Of a DNA stretch of 64,000 nt, positions 8,321 through 17,643 are shown one piece after another. Both the position numbers and the translations under genes were made by a program. Each line of letters starts with the position of its first letter. Positions within the stretch are counted from its first letter, which is position 1. Below the pieces are notes generated by a model. The model did not search any database and was not told the DNA's origin. It worked only from the letters and a program-made list of their open reading frames with translations. This stretch comes from Haloarchaeobius salinus (GTDB lineage Archaea > Halobacteriota > Halobacteria > Halobacteriales > Natrialbaceae), in the NCBI RefSeq assembly GCF_024464185.1, contig NZ_JANHAU010000005.1:208909-272908 (forward strand). Direction: 5' to 3'.

Positions 8321-9885
8321 CTACCATCGTGATCGGACTCGACGGCGCGAACTGGCCCATGTTGCGGGAGTGGCTCGACGAGGGCCGGCTCCCCAACCTG
8401 CAACGACTCATCGACGACGGCATCGGCGGCACCTCGCGGAGCTGTCTCCCGCCGTTGACCGTTCCGAACTGGAAGTGCTACGCGACCGGGAAGAACCCCG
8501 GCAAGCTGGACGTGTTCCGGTTCGACCGGATCGACACCGAGGAACGCGACCACGTGTTCCACGACGCGACGGACTTCCGGAGCGCGGAGCTCTGGGACTA
8601 CGTCGAGGACGAGGGACTGCGCGCGGGTGTCGTCAACGTTCCATCGACGTACCCGCCCAAGGAGCTCGACGGGTTCATGGTCGCCGGCGGACCGGACGCC
8701 TCGGAGTCGGAGTACCGGTCGCTCCGGAGCGGCTTCGCCACGCCAGCGGACGTGGAGCAGTACCTCGGCGAGGAGCTCGACTACCGGGTCCACCCGACGC
8801 CGATGATCTCGCCCTCCGACACCGGCGAGGCCGAGATCGACGCCATCCTCGAGCTCATCGACATGCGCTTCGAGGCGGCCGAGCGACTGCTCGACCGGGA
8901 ACGCCCCGACTTCCTGCACCTCACGGTGTTCTACTCCATGGCACTCCAGCACTACTTCTGGCGGGACGCTCCGGTCGAACGGGCGTGGCGTCGCATCGAC
9001 GAGAACCTGACCCGGTTCACCGAACAGGACCACGACATCCTCTTGATGTCCGACCACGGGACCCAGCGGGTCGACACGGTGTTCTACATCAACCGCTGGC
9101 TGGCCGAGGCGGGCTACCTCTCGGTCGGGACGACAGTCGACCAGCTGTTCCGGCGGGCGGGGGTGACCCGCGAGCGGGCGCTGACCGTCGCGAAGAAGCT
9201 CGGGATGGTCGGCACCCTGAGCAAGGTCGTCCCGGAGTCGCTCCAGCGGGTCGTCCCCTGGGAGGAGGGCGTCAAGCGCGAGCGTGTCCTCTCCGCGGTG
9301 AACTGGGAGCAGACGAGAGCCGTCGCGAGCAACCAGGGTCCGATCTACCTCACGCTGTCAGCGGACGACCCAGACTACGAGGCGACCCGCGACGAGCTCA
9401 TCGAGCGGCTCTCGGGACTCACGCACCCCGAGACGGGCGAGCGACTGGTCGAGGCGGTCCACAGGGGCGAGGAGCACTACGAGGGCCCCTACGCCGAGAA
9501 CGCGCCGGACCTGATCCTCGACCAGGGGCCGAACGTCCACACCAGCGACGCGGTCGGCGCGGGCCCGTGGTACGCCGACGAGGGCGTCTGGCGTGGTGGC
9601 AACGAGCCCGAGGGACTGTTCCTGTTCTCCGGGCCGTCGTTCCGCACCGAGGGGTTGAACCTGGATGCGCGGATCGTCGACCTCGCGCCGACGCTGCTGC
9701 ACACGATGGGGATGACGGTACCGGAGGACATGGACGGGCGGGTGCTCGACGTGTTCGACCCGGAGTCGGTGCCGGGGAAGACACCTGTCCGGACGCGGGA
9801 GCCACTCCCCGAGGACCACGTGGGGGGCGGGGGCGACAGCGCCGAAGTCGAGCGGCGGCTGGCCGACCTCGGCTACCTGGAGTGA
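8317..9885 (+). CDS. alkaline phosphatase superfamily phosphodiesterase/phosphotransferase
   Basis: The 522-aa protein shows the two halves of the alkaline-phosphatase metal site. They are IVIGLDGANW at residues 4-13 and MSDHGTQRVD after the middle, with a final metal-ligand region near DLAPTLLHTMG, as in type I phosphodiesterases. Families of this kind in archaeal glycan loci may transfer or remove phosphate-linked groups. It has no signal peptide and no membrane span. The ATG at 8317 overlaps the deacetylase stop by four bases; the frame continues open upstream but is a shadow of that gene. Confidence 0.82.
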   Translation: MTTIVIGLDGANWPMLREWLDEGRLPNLQRLIDDGIGGTSRSCLPPLTVPNWKCYATGKNPGKLDVFRFDRIDTEERDHVFHDATDFRSAELWDYVEDEGLRAGVVNVPSTYPPKELDGFMVAGGPDASESEYRSLRSGFATPADVEQYLGEELDYRVHPTPMISPSDTGEAEIDAILELIDMRFEAAERLLDRERPDFLHLTVFYSMALQHYFWRDAPVERAWRRIDENLTRFTEQDHDILLMSDHGTQRVDTVFYINRWLAEAGYLSVGTTVDQLFRRAGVTRERALTVAKKLGMVGTLSKVVPESLQRVVPWEEGVKRERVLSAVNWEQTRAVASNQGPIYLTLSADDPDYEATRDELIERLSGLTHPETGERLVEAVHRGEEHYEGPYAENAPDLILDQGPNVHTSDAVGAGPWYADEGVWRGGNEPEGLFLFSGPSFRTEGLNLDARIVDLAPTLLHTMGMTVPEDMDGRVLDVFDPESVPGKTPVRTREPLPEDHVGGGGDSAEVERRLADLGYLE

Positions 9886-9891
9886 ACTCCG

Positions 9892-10929
9892 ATGCGCGCG
9901 CTCTTCGACGTGACCCATCCGGCCCACGTGCATCTGTTCAAACACGCCATCGCGGAACTGGACCGCGACGGCCACGACGTCCGCGTCCTCTCTCGCGAGA
10001 AGGAGGTGACCACGGCGCTACTCGACGCGGCGGAAATCGAACACCGTCCGCTCTCCCGGAAGGGCGGGTCGCCGCTGGCACTCGCCCGGGAGTGGCTCGG
10101 TCGGGAACTGCGGGTACTCGGTGAGGTACTGCGCTTCGACCCCGACCTCGTCGTGAGTCGGCTCAACCCGGCCGCGGTCCACGCGGCACGGCTGACGGAC
10201 ACGCCCAGCATCGTGTTCCACGACACGGAACCTGCAGACAAGCTCGCGAGCTGGACGCTCCCGTTCGCCGACGTCGTCTGTACGCCGGCGGCGTTCGAGG
10301 AACGCTGGTCCGGCCAGCGTCGCTACCAGGGCTACCAGGAGCTCGCGTACCTGCACCCGTCCCGGTTCGACCCGGACCCGGAGGCGCTCCGCGAGGACGG
10401 TGTCGCGGTCGACGACCGGTACTCGGTCATCCGCCTGGTCGCGGGAGACGCCCACCACGACTACGGGAACGACTCCCTGCCCACGGACGTGCGGGCACGG
10501 GTCGTCGACGCGCTCTCCGAGCTCGGCCCGGTCTACGCGTCGGTCGAGGCCGACGGCGAGGCCCCAGCAGGGACCGAGCCCTTGCCGGTCCCCCCAGAGC
10601 GGTTGCACGACCTGCTCGCCTTCGCCGACTGCTACGTCGGTGATTCGAACACGACGGCCGTCGAGGCGGGCCTGCTCGGGACGCCCGCACTGCGCTACGA
10701 CACGTTCGGTGCCGGCGCACTGCAGAACTTCGTCGAGCTCGAGTCGGAGTACGGGCTGGTCCGGTCGACCGGCGACGGCCACCGGCTGCTGGAACTCGTG
10801 AACGGCGTGGCCAGACAGCCCGATGCGGCGGCCGCGCGCTGGCGCGAGGCACGGAACCGACTGCTCGCGGACAAGGTCGACGTGACGGGCTACATGCTCG
10901 ACCTGCTCGAACTGGAGGTGCGACGATGA
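9892..10929 (+). CDS. DUF354 family protein (GT-B-like, UDP-GlcNAc 2-epimerase-like fold)
   Basis: The 345-aa protein begins MRALFDVTHPAHVHLFKHAI, the characteristic DUF354 N-terminus, and ends with a GT-B-like C-terminal half (CYVGDSNTTAVEAGLLGTP). DUF354 proteins are structurally like UDP-GlcNAc 2-epimerases and GT-B glycosyltransferases and recur in archaeal surface-glycan loci. Epimerase or glycosyltransferase activity is possible and cannot be separated from sequence alone. It lies six bases after the phosphatase-like gene and overlaps the next gene by four bases. Confidence 0.8.
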   Translation: MRALFDVTHPAHVHLFKHAIAELDRDGHDVRVLSREKEVTTALLDAAEIEHRPLSRKGGSPLALAREWLGRELRVLGEVLRFDPDLVVSRLNPAAVHAARLTDTPSIVFHDTEPADKLASWTLPFADVVCTPAAFEERWSGQRRYQGYQELAYLHPSRFDPDPEALREDGVAVDDRYSVIRLVAGDAHHDYGNDSLPTDVRARVVDALSELGPVYASVEADGEAPAGTEPLPVPPERLHDLLAFADCYVGDSNTTAVEAGLLGTPALRYDTFGAGALQNFVELESEYGLVRSTGDGHRLLELVNGVARQPDAAAARWREARNRLLADKVDVTGYMLDLLELEVRR

Positions 10930-11843
10930 GCGCCGTGCCGGACGACCACGAGTTCGCACTGCTGCTCACGCACGACGTCGACCGTCCGTACAAGACCTAC
11001 CAGTCGCTGTACTACGGCCTCAGGGACCGGGAACCGGCACAGCTCCTCGAGTTGCTGTACGGGGAGAACCCCTTCTGGACGTTCGACTCGCTGCGCGACC
11101 TCGAGGACGACCTCGGCGTTCGCTCGGCGTTCTACTTCATGCAGGAGCGCCCCCTGACCGACCTGCCCGTCAGGCGGTGGATCGACCCCGAGAGCTGGCG
11201 ACTGTTCTGTGGCCGGTACTCCCTCGACGACCCGGATATCGTCGCACTGATCCGCTCTCTGGCGATGGACGAATGGGAGATCGGTCTGCAGGGTTCGTAC
11301 CACTCGTACCGGGACAGGGACCGGCTCGAACGGGAGAAGCTGCGGCTCGAGTCGATACTCGACAGACCCGTTCTGGGCGGGCGTCAGCACTACCTGAACC
11401 TCGACGAGCCGGCGACTTGGCGACACCAGCGGGCGGTCGGGATGCGGTACGACGCGACCCCGGGGTCGTCCGCCACGTTCGGATTCGGCGGCGAGTACGG
11501 CATCCGCCGGCCGTTCGACGACGAGTTCGTGGTGTTCCCGCTGACGGTGATGGAGACCGCGCTCCCCGACCCGGGTGACGAGTTCGACCGCGCCTGGGGG
11601 GTACTCGACGACCTGCTGGACGAGGCAGTCGCGAACGATGCAGTGATGAACGTGCTCTGGCACCCGCGGTTTTTCACCGAGGCGGACTTCCCGGGGCACA
11701 CCAGGCTCTACCGGAGACTCGTCGAGGAAGCGCTCGAGAGAGGGGCGTGGGTCGGCCCGCCCGGGAGGCTGTACGAACAGCTCGAGTGGCCCTCGGGCTC
11801 CTCGGACGCACGACCCTCAAGACGGGAGGTAGCCGGACGGTAA
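10926..11843 (+). CDS. polysaccharide deacetylase-like protein
   Basis: The 305-aa protein has LLTHDVDRPYKTYQ near residue 17, GLQGSYHSYRDRD near residue 123 and NVLWHPRFF near the C-terminus. This is the metal-binding Asp/His layout of a divergent NodB-type deacetylase. It is the third such protein in the first 12 kb. It overlaps DUF354 by four bases. An ATAACAA-type box inside its last codons probably drives the next gene, so the operon may end functionally here. Confidence 0.75.
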   Translation: MSAVPDDHEFALLLTHDVDRPYKTYQSLYYGLRDREPAQLLELLYGENPFWTFDSLRDLEDDLGVRSAFYFMQERPLTDLPVRRWIDPESWRLFCGRYSLDDPDIVALIRSLAMDEWEIGLQGSYHSYRDRDRLEREKLRLESILDRPVLGGRQHYLNLDEPATWRHQRAVGMRYDATPGSSATFGFGGEYGIRRPFDDEFVVFPLTVMETALPDPGDEFDRAWGVLDDLLDEAVANDAVMNVLWHPRFFTEADFPGHTRLYRRLVEEALERGAWVGPPGRLYEQLEWPSGSSDARPSRREVAGR

Positions 11844-11846
11844 CAA
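11841..11846 (+). promoter_or_regulatory. TAACAA box inside gene end
   Basis: TAACAA lies 37 nt before the ATG at 11878 and overlaps the last codons of the deacetylase gene. It probably provides an internal promoter for the FemAB-like/GT4 gene pair. Confidence 0.45.
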
Positions 11847-11877
11847 TGGACCGTTCACGCGATTCACCGGCACCAGC

Positions 11878-12882
11878 ATGGACATCGAACGAGTCGGTCT
11901 CTCGGAGTGGGGGGAGGTACTGCCTGATAGCGGCTTCGAGGTGTTCCACCTGCCCGGGGCGCTCCGGGTGCTCGACGACCACGGCGACGGCGAGCTGCGG
12001 CTGTTCGTCGGCTACAACGGTCAGCACCCCGTCGGGTTCTTCCCAGTGATGGTGACCGAACGCCCCGTCGGCCGGGCCGTCACCTCACCGCCACCCTCGA
12101 TGAACGTCCCCAAGCTCGGCCCGCTCGTCACCCCGCTCAGCCCGAAACGACGCAAACAGGAGCGGACGAACAGGGAGTTCGTCCGCGCTGTGCGCGACGA
12201 ACTGGCGCTCGACGACTCACGGACCCTCTTCCGGTTCGTCTGCTCGCCAGCCTACGGAGACCCGCGGCCGTACATCTGGGACGACGACGACGTCTCGATG
12301 TCGTTCACGTACCGCCTCGACCTGGCCGACCGGACGCCGGACGACGCGCTGGCCGCGGCCAGCAAGAGCTTCAGGCGCTCGGTCCGTGACGGCCGCGACC
12401 TCGACGTGTCGGTCTCAGTCGAGGGTGTCGAGGCGGCGCGACGCATCTTCGAGCAAACGAAGGAACGGTACGAGGAGCAGGGTCGGTCGTTCACCCTGAG
12501 CTGGCCGTACGTGAAGGACCTCTTGACCTGGCTCGACGAGCGGGCCCGGGTGTACGTCGTGCGCGGCCCCGATGGGGAGCTCCTCAGCGGGATCATCGCG
12601 CTCTTCTCGAACGACGACGCGCTGTACTGGCTGGGCGGCACCCGTGCCGACTTCGAGGGGACGAGCGTCAACGCACTCCTGCACTGGCGCATCGTCGAGG
12701 ACGTCGCGGCCGGGACCCCACGGTCTTCGCTGACGGGGTACGACCTGATGGGTGCCGACACGGAGCGCCTCGCGAGGTACAAGAGCAAGTTCGGGGCCGA
12801 TCTCGTGCCCTACCACGTCGTCGAGTCCAGCGGGGCACCGACGGCCGTGGCAAAGCGCGTCTACGAGTTCGTGAGACGATGA
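11878..12882 (+). CDS. FemAB/GNAT-like transferase
   Basis: The 334-aa protein follows the FemAB-like layout: a short N-terminal GNAT half with ELRLFVGYNGQHPVGFFPVM, a central basic segment (AASKSFRRSVRDGRDL) and a C-terminal GNAT half with GIIALFSNDDALYWLGG. Related to the truncated protein at the left edge. These proteins are predicted to attach acyl groups to surface glycan or lipid precursors. It is the first gene of a pair with the glycosyltransferase at 12879 (four-base overlap) and is preceded by its own TAACAA box. Confidence 0.78.
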   Translation: MDIERVGLSEWGEVLPDSGFEVFHLPGALRVLDDHGDGELRLFVGYNGQHPVGFFPVMVTERPVGRAVTSPPPSMNVPKLGPLVTPLSPKRRKQERTNREFVRAVRDELALDDSRTLFRFVCSPAYGDPRPYIWDDDDVSMSFTYRLDLADRTPDDALAAASKSFRRSVRDGRDLDVSVSVEGVEAARRIFEQTKERYEEQGRSFTLSWPYVKDLLTWLDERARVYVVRGPDGELLSGIIALFSNDDALYWLGGTRADFEGTSVNALLHWRIVEDVAAGTPRSSLTGYDLMGADTERLARYKSKFGADLVPYHVVESSGAPTAVAKRVYEFVRR

Positions 12883-13811
12883 CTATCGAGGTCCTCAACC
12901 TCGTGACCACCGAGGAGGCGACGTTCTTCCAGAAGCAGTGCAGCGCACTCGCGGAGCGGGGAATCGAGCTGGAGACCCTCGCGGTTCCGGAGCGACCGGC
13001 CGCGGACGAGCATCGCTCGCCGCTCTCGTACGCCAGACTCGTCCCGCGGGCGATCAGCCGGGCACGCGACGGGTTCGACATCGTCCACGCGAACAACGGA
13101 CTGACCGCGCCCGCTGCGCTCGCACAGTCGCGGCTCCCGGTCGTCATCTCGCTGTGGGGCACCGACCTCTTCGGGCGCTTCGGAGCGGTCTCACGGGCCG
13201 CCGCCTGCGGGGCGGACGCCGTCATCGTCATGAGCGACGGGATGGCCGCTTCGCTCGATGTCGACGCCCACGTCATCCCGCACGGGGTCGACCTCGACGT
13301 GTTCCGGCCCATGTCCCAGGATGCGGCCCGCGACCGCCTCGGCTGGCGGTCGGACCGCTACTACGTGCTGTTCCCGTACTCGACGGAGCGGGCCGTCAAG
13401 AACTACCCACGTGCTCGTCGGGTCGTGGACGAGGCTGCGACGTCTCTCGACCACCCCGTGGAGCTCACGACCGTCAGTGGCGTCGACCACCACGACATGG
13501 TCAGGTACTACGCCGCCAGCGACGCGCTCATCCTGACCTCGCGGCACGAGGGGTCGACGAACGCAGTGAAGGAGGCACTCGCCTGCGACACGCCGGTCGT
13601 GTCGGTCGACGTTGGTGACGTGGCAGAACGCCTCGCGGGCACCGACCGCTCCCGGGTCTGTCGGTCCGACGAGGAGCTGGTCGCCGGGCTCGTCGAAGTA
13701 CTGCCGAGCGAGGGTGAGCCGGGCGGTGAGCGCCGCGCGGTCACGGAGCTCGGACTGGAACGGATGGCCGAACGCATCGAGTCGGTGTACCGGTCGGTGC
13801 TCGCGGAGTAG
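12879..13811 (+). CDS. GT4 family glycosyltransferase
   Basis: The 310-aa GT-B enzyme transfers a sugar from a nucleotide donor. The C-terminal half has the GT4 signature SRHEGSTNAVKEALACDTPVV, whose glutamates bind the donor ribose and sugar phosphate; the N-terminal half has FDIVHANNGL and VVISLWGTDLFGRF. It is shorter than the usual 350-400 aa, mainly in the N-terminal domain. Translation is coupled to the FemAB-like gene by a four-base overlap. It presumably adds one sugar of the repeat unit; donor and acceptor are unknown. Confidence 0.88.
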   Translation: MTIEVLNLVTTEEATFFQKQCSALAERGIELETLAVPERPAADEHRSPLSYARLVPRAISRARDGFDIVHANNGLTAPAALAQSRLPVVISLWGTDLFGRFGAVSRAAACGADAVIVMSDGMAASLDVDAHVIPHGVDLDVFRPMSQDAARDRLGWRSDRYYVLFPYSTERAVKNYPRARRVVDEAATSLDHPVELTTVSGVDHHDMVRYYAASDALILTSRHEGSTNAVKEALACDTPVVSVDVGDVAERLAGTDRSRVCRSDEELVAGLVEVLPSEGEPGGERRAVTELGLERMAERIESVYRSVLAE

Positions 13812-13835
13812 TCGCAGGAGTAGATTCCCCAGGGC

Positions 13836-14594
13836 TCAGTCGAAGGACTCCGACGCCCCCGCCCGCTCGCGGGGTATCGGCGAATCGCCGACGAGTCTGC
13901 GGTTCGCCTCGTTCCTGTCCCGTGGGTAGCCGATGTCGACGCGCCAGCCATCGAGCGGTACCGCCTCGACGTCGTGCTCCGTCGCGTACTCGTCGATGGC
14001 GTCGCTGATCTCGTACTCGCCGCGGTCGGAGGACTCGATTCGGCGACAGGCGTCGAAGATACCGTCGGTGAAGGCGTAGAGCCCGGTCGCGACGAGCGTC
14101 GAGGGCGGGTCGTCGGGCTTCTCCACGATGGAGTCGATCTGCCCGCGTTCGTCGAGCTGGCAGACTCCGTAGCGGCTCGCCGCGGAGGGGGCGACCTCCT
14201 CGACCAGCACTGCGCCGTCCGTCCCCTCCGTGCGGAGTGCGCCGACCACGGCACCGATGTTCGCCCTGAACACGTTGTCCCCGAGCATCACGAGGAACTC
14301 GTCGTCCGTGACGCACTCCTCGGCGGCGAGGAGCGCCGAGGCGACGCCGTCCCGCTCCGACTGGTGTGCGTAGGTGATGGGTCTCCCGCGGTGCTCCTCG
14401 CCGAAGTGATCGATAATCTGGCCGGCCTCGTAGCCGACGACGAGGACGAACCGGTCGACGCCCACGGAGAGCAGCTGGTCGAGGCAGTCGACGAGCAGCG
14501 GGCGACCGCCGACCTCAACGAGTCCCTTCGGGCGATCGTCGGTGAGCGGTTCGAGCCGGCTCCCCCGACCCGCCGCGAGCACGATGGCTTCCAT
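13836..14594 (-). CDS. sugar-1-phosphate nucleotidyltransferase
   Basis: The 252-aa protein begins MEAIVLAAGRGSRLEPLT and continues RPKGLVEVGGRPL, the nucleotide-binding GxGxRLxPLT and PKxL motifs of NTP-transferases that make NDP-sugars. The metal aspartate is in VMLGDNVF, and IVEKPDDPPS is the sugar-binding segment. There is no C-terminal beta-helix, so it is a plain RmlA/GalU-type enzyme. The ATG at 14594 is preferred to a frame opening 30 bases earlier because it begins at the first strand. It is convergent with the GT4 gene and divergent from the acyltransferase at 14702. Confidence 0.88.
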   Translation of the reverse strand: MEAIVLAAGRGSRLEPLTDDRPKGLVEVGGRPLLVDCLDQLLSVGVDRFVLVVGYEAGQIIDHFGEEHRGRPITYAHQSERDGVASALLAAEECVTDDEFLVMLGDNVFRANIGAVVGALRTEGTDGAVLVEEVAPSAASRYGVCQLDERGQIDSIVEKPDDPPSTLVATGLYAFTDGIFDACRRIESSDRGEYEISDAIDEYATEHDVEAVPLDGWRVDIGYPRDRNEANRRLVGDSPIPRERAGASESFD

Positions 14595-14701
14595 AACAGC
14601 TCGAATCGAGACCCGTGCTGGCAAAGTAACCGGGCAGGTACGGTGTGGACCACGCCGGTAGGGCCCGCATTCTTAGCAGTCACCGCTCCCGATGTCGGGG
14701 C

Positions 14702-15214
14702 ATGTCCCGGCAGGCTTCCCGCGAGCCACGTAGTCACGTGCGAGACAGTCAGATCGGCGACGGTACGAGCGTCGCCCCCTACTCGAGCATCGTCGACGCT
14801 CGCATCGGGCTCGACTGCCGGATCTGGCGGTACGTCAACCTCTACGGCTGCGAGCTCGGTGACGAGACGATGGTCGGCTCGTTCGTCGAGGTACAGGACG
14901 ACGCCGTCGTCGGTGACCGCTGCCGGCTCCAGACGCACGCGTTCGTCTGCTCCAACGTGGAGGTCGGCGACGGCGTGTTCGTGAGTCACGGCGCGAAGTT
15001 CATCAACGACCGCTATCCGCCTAGCGGCGACACGGAGGAGTGGGAGTCGACCATCGTCGGGGACGGCGCGGCCATCGGGACGAACGCGACCCTCCTCCCC
15101 GTCAGCGTCGGCGAGAATGCGCTCGTCGGTGCCGGTGCGGTCGTCGTGAGGGACGTGCCCGCGAACGCCATCGTCGCCGGCAACCCGGCCGAGATAATCG
15201 GCTACCGGGACTGA
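14702..15214 (+). CDS. hexapeptide-repeat acyltransferase, second copy
   Basis: The 170-aa left-handed beta-helix protein has repeats from about residue 15 to 150 (IGDGTSVAPYSSIV, VGDGVFVSHGAKFIND, VGDGAAIGTNATLL) and the ending LVGAGAVVVRDVPANAIVAG. It is very similar in layout to the protein at 3562. Together with the convergent Gfo/Idh and DegT genes it makes a second B-D-E-type set. The ATG at 14702 is chosen because the preceding in-frame codons are basic and not conserved-looking. N-acetylation of an amino sugar is the likely reaction. Confidence 0.85.
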   Translation: MSRQASREPRSHVRDSQIGDGTSVAPYSSIVDARIGLDCRIWRYVNLYGCELGDETMVGSFVEVQDDAVVGDRCRLQTHAFVCSNVEVGDGVFVSHGAKFINDRYPPSGDTEEWESTIVGDGAAIGTNATLLPVSVGENALVGAGAVVVRDVPANAIVAGNPAEIIGYRD

Positions 15215-15262
15215 ACCGACCGTCCCGCAGTCGGCGACGTCCCCCACCAGACAGCAGCCGGA

Positions 15263-16306
15263 CTAGTTCCGCGACCGCACCGAGCGCCGGGGTTCGACCA
15301 TCGCGTCACCCCGCACGTCGACGACGGCGTTTCGTTCGGCCGACCGTTCGGCGTCGGCGAGGAGCTTCACCGCCCAGGTACCGTCGACACCGGTCGTCAC
15401 GGGCTCGCGCCCGTCGCGGACCGCCTCGACGAAGTCGCGGTCCTCCGTCTTGAGGGGCTCGCCGCCGTCGAGCTCGATCACCTCCGCGGGTGCCTCGCTC
15501 TCGACGATGTGACTCTGGCGCGTCCCCGCCGGCTGGCTCGCCGGCGGAACGTCGTAGAGCTCGACGACGGTGTCCTCGAGGTAGTCCACCGCGGCGACGG
15601 CCTCGCTCCCGACGACGACGAGCTCGCGGCGCTTTCCGGCGACCGGGATGGACCACGACTCGCTGACGACGCCCGTCACGTCCTCGAAGTCGAGCACGAG
15701 CGTGACGGTGTCGTGTGTGTCGGCGGCGACGGTCTGGTCGAGCCTGCAGTAGACGGTGTCGGGGTTGCGCTCCAGCAGGTACCGGTAGATGTCGACCTCG
15801 TGGACGGCGAGCGAGTGGAGCGCGCCGACGGGCCGGGCCGGTTGGCACGCGTGCCGGGCCGTCCGGAGGTGCGAGACGGTGCCGAGTGCCCCCTCGCGGA
15901 CCAGCTCTCGGACGGCGTCCAGCGCCGGGTGGTGGCGGAACACGTGGCCGACACCGAGGATGCGGTCGTGGTCGTCGGCCGTGCGGACGATGCGGTTCGC
16001 GGCGTCGACCGACAGCGCGAGGGGCTTCTCGACCATCGCGTGGACGCCGTCGGCGAGGAGGTCTGTCACGACGGGCTCGTGGGTCGGCGACGGCGTGGCG
16101 ACGATGGCGGCGTCGACGCCCTCGTCGGCCAGCGTCCGGTGGTCGGTGACGTAGTCGAGGCCGTGCTCGGCCGCGACGGTCGCGGCCCGGTCGGGGTCCG
16201 CGTCGCAGACGATGGCGTCGTCGACCACCCCTTCGTCCACGAACTCACCGGCGATGCGTACGTGGTTCGATCCCCAGTAGCCGGTGCCGACGACGGCGAG
16301 CTTCAC
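15263..16306 (-). CDS. Gfo/Idh/MocA dehydrogenase, second copy
   Basis: The 347-aa protein starts MKLAVVGTGYWGSNHVR (Rossmann GxGxxG) and has the catalytic VEKPLALS motif at about residues 92-99, followed by the usual C-terminal alpha/beta domain. It is probably a WlbA-like UDP-sugar dehydrogenase paralogous to the one at 5221. Its ATG overlaps the stop of the DegT gene by four bases, and the pair forms one minus-strand operon. No UDP-sugar 6-dehydrogenase accompanies this set, so it may share the enzyme at 6183. Confidence 0.88.
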   Translation of the reverse strand: MKLAVVGTGYWGSNHVRIAGEFVDEGVVDDAIVCDADPDRAATVAAEHGLDYVTDHRTLADEGVDAAIVATPSPTHEPVVTDLLADGVHAMVEKPLALSVDAANRIVRTADDHDRILGVGHVFRHHPALDAVRELVREGALGTVSHLRTARHACQPARPVGALHSLAVHEVDIYRYLLERNPDTVYCRLDQTVAADTHDTVTLVLDFEDVTGVVSESWSIPVAGKRRELVVVGSEAVAAVDYLEDTVVELYDVPPASQPAGTRQSHIVESEAPAEVIELDGGEPLKTEDRDFVEAVRDGREPVTTGVDGTWAVKLLADAERSAERNAVVDVRGDAMVEPRRSVRSRN

Positions 16307-17415
16307 GGCCGCTCACCCCGGTAGAAGTCCTCGATGGCGGTACAGACGTGCTCGACCTCCGACTCGGTGAGCCAGGGATGCATCGGCAGCGAGACGATGC
16401 GGTCGACGAGCCGTTCGACGACCGGGAGCCGGGGCGTCTCTTTCGCGGCGTCGACGATGGCGGGATGCTGGTGGAGGGCGTGCTCGTAGTGGATTCCCGT
16501 CTCGACGCCGCGGTCCGAGAGGAACGACCGGAGCGCGTCACGCTCGTCGGCCTGTACGACGTAGAGATGGTAAACGTGCTCGCGTTCGTCCGCCACCGTC
16601 GGTGTCTCGATCTCGGGAACCTCGGCGAGCCGGTCGTCGTAGAGCGCGGCGTTCTCGCGGCGCATCCGGCCCCAGTCCTCGACGTGCGTGAGGTGCTCCC
16701 GGCCGAAGGCGGCCTTGAACTCGTCGAGCCGGTAGTTCAGCCCGAGGTCGACGTGGACCCCGGCCGGGTTCCGGCCCTGGTTCCGCAGCCGGCGTGCGGC
16801 GTCCGCCAGCTCGGCGTCGTCCGTGACGATCATGCCACCGTCACCGCCGACGGTCATGTTCTTCGACGGGTAGAAGCTGAAGCAGCCGAGGTCGCCGATG
16901 GTGCCGGCGTACTCACCGTCGTACCGTGCGGCGTGGGCCTGACAGCTGTCCTCGATGACGGTGAGTCCGTACTCGTCGGCGACCCGACGGACGCCGTCCA
17001 TGTCCGCGGGCTGACCGTAGATGTGGACCGGGACGACGGCGGCCGGCCGGGACGCGAACGAGGCCTTCGCCTCCAGGTCGTCGACGTCGATGGCGTACGT
17101 CTCCGGGTCGACGTCGACGAACACGGGCTCGGCGTCGAGGTTCATCGCCGCGCTCGCGGTCGCGAAGAAGGTGTGTGCCGGCAGCAGGACGGTGTCACCC
17201 TCGCCGACACCGGCGGCGCGCAGTGACAGCGACAGCGCGGCCGTGCCGCTGCTGACGCCGACCGCGTGGTCGACGTCGAACGCGTCGGCGAACTCGGCCT
17301 CGAAGGCGTCCAGCTGTGGTCCGTCGACGTATCTGCCGCTCCGGACGACGGACGCCGTCCGGTCGACGATGTCGTCGGTGACCTCGATCTCGGTGAACGG
17401 GACGTGTTCGACCAT
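16303..17415 (-). CDS. DegT/DnrJ/EryC1/StrS aminotransferase, second copy
   Basis: The 370-aa PLP enzyme has the active lysine in CFSFYPSKNMTVGGDGG (Lys185 from this start) and the EDSCQAHAAR motif. The ATG at 17415 is preferred to a GTG 15 bases upstream because a TAACAA box lies 33 nt before it, matching other genes here. It is coupled to the following Gfo/Idh gene. The substrate is presumably a 3-keto- or 4-keto-UDP-sugar; the pairing with Gfo/Idh favours the 3-keto form. Confidence 0.9.
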   Translation of the reverse strand: MVEHVPFTEIEVTDDIVDRTASVVRSGRYVDGPQLDAFEAEFADAFDVDHAVGVSSGTAALSLSLRAAGVGEGDTVLLPAHTFFATASAAMNLDAEPVFVDVDPETYAIDVDDLEAKASFASRPAAVVPVHIYGQPADMDGVRRVADEYGLTVIEDSCQAHAARYDGEYAGTIGDLGCFSFYPSKNMTVGGDGGMIVTDDAELADAARRLRNQGRNPAGVHVDLGLNYRLDEFKAAFGREHLTHVEDWGRMRRENAALYDDRLAEVPEIETPTVADEREHVYHLYVVQADERDALRSFLSDRGVETGIHYEHALHQHPAIVDAAKETPRLPVVERLVDRIVSLPMHPWLTESEVEHVCTAIEDFYRGERP

Positions 17416-17442
17416 GTCCGCGAGTTGCACGAGGGGGGATGA

Positions 17443-17448
17443 TTGTTA
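17443..17448 (-). promoter_or_regulatory. TAACAA box
   Basis: It lies 33 nt before the ATG of the aminotransferase at 17415, consistent with a leaderless transcript. Confidence 0.5.
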
Positions 17449-17607
17449 CCGACCACCCGACGGGGGGTAGGCGGCTGGTACCATCGTGGGTCGGGACTCG
17501 CCGGACCGTCCCGTCGCCGAACCAGCGGACCGTCGAGAGCCGGTCCGAGGGCGACACCTGCCCCGGTTACCGGTCACGACGCCGCCGGTCTGTGCCGTAT
17601 CGGTCGC

Positions 17608-17614
17608 ATAACAA
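17608..17614 (+). promoter_or_regulatory. ATAACAA box
   Basis: It lies 36 nt before the ATG of the 35-codon ORF at 17644 and 140 nt before the membrane-protein start. The spacing fits the small ORF, not the large gene. Confidence 0.45.
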
Positions 17615-17643
17615 AGTCCGGACTCACCGACGGGCGGGACAGT

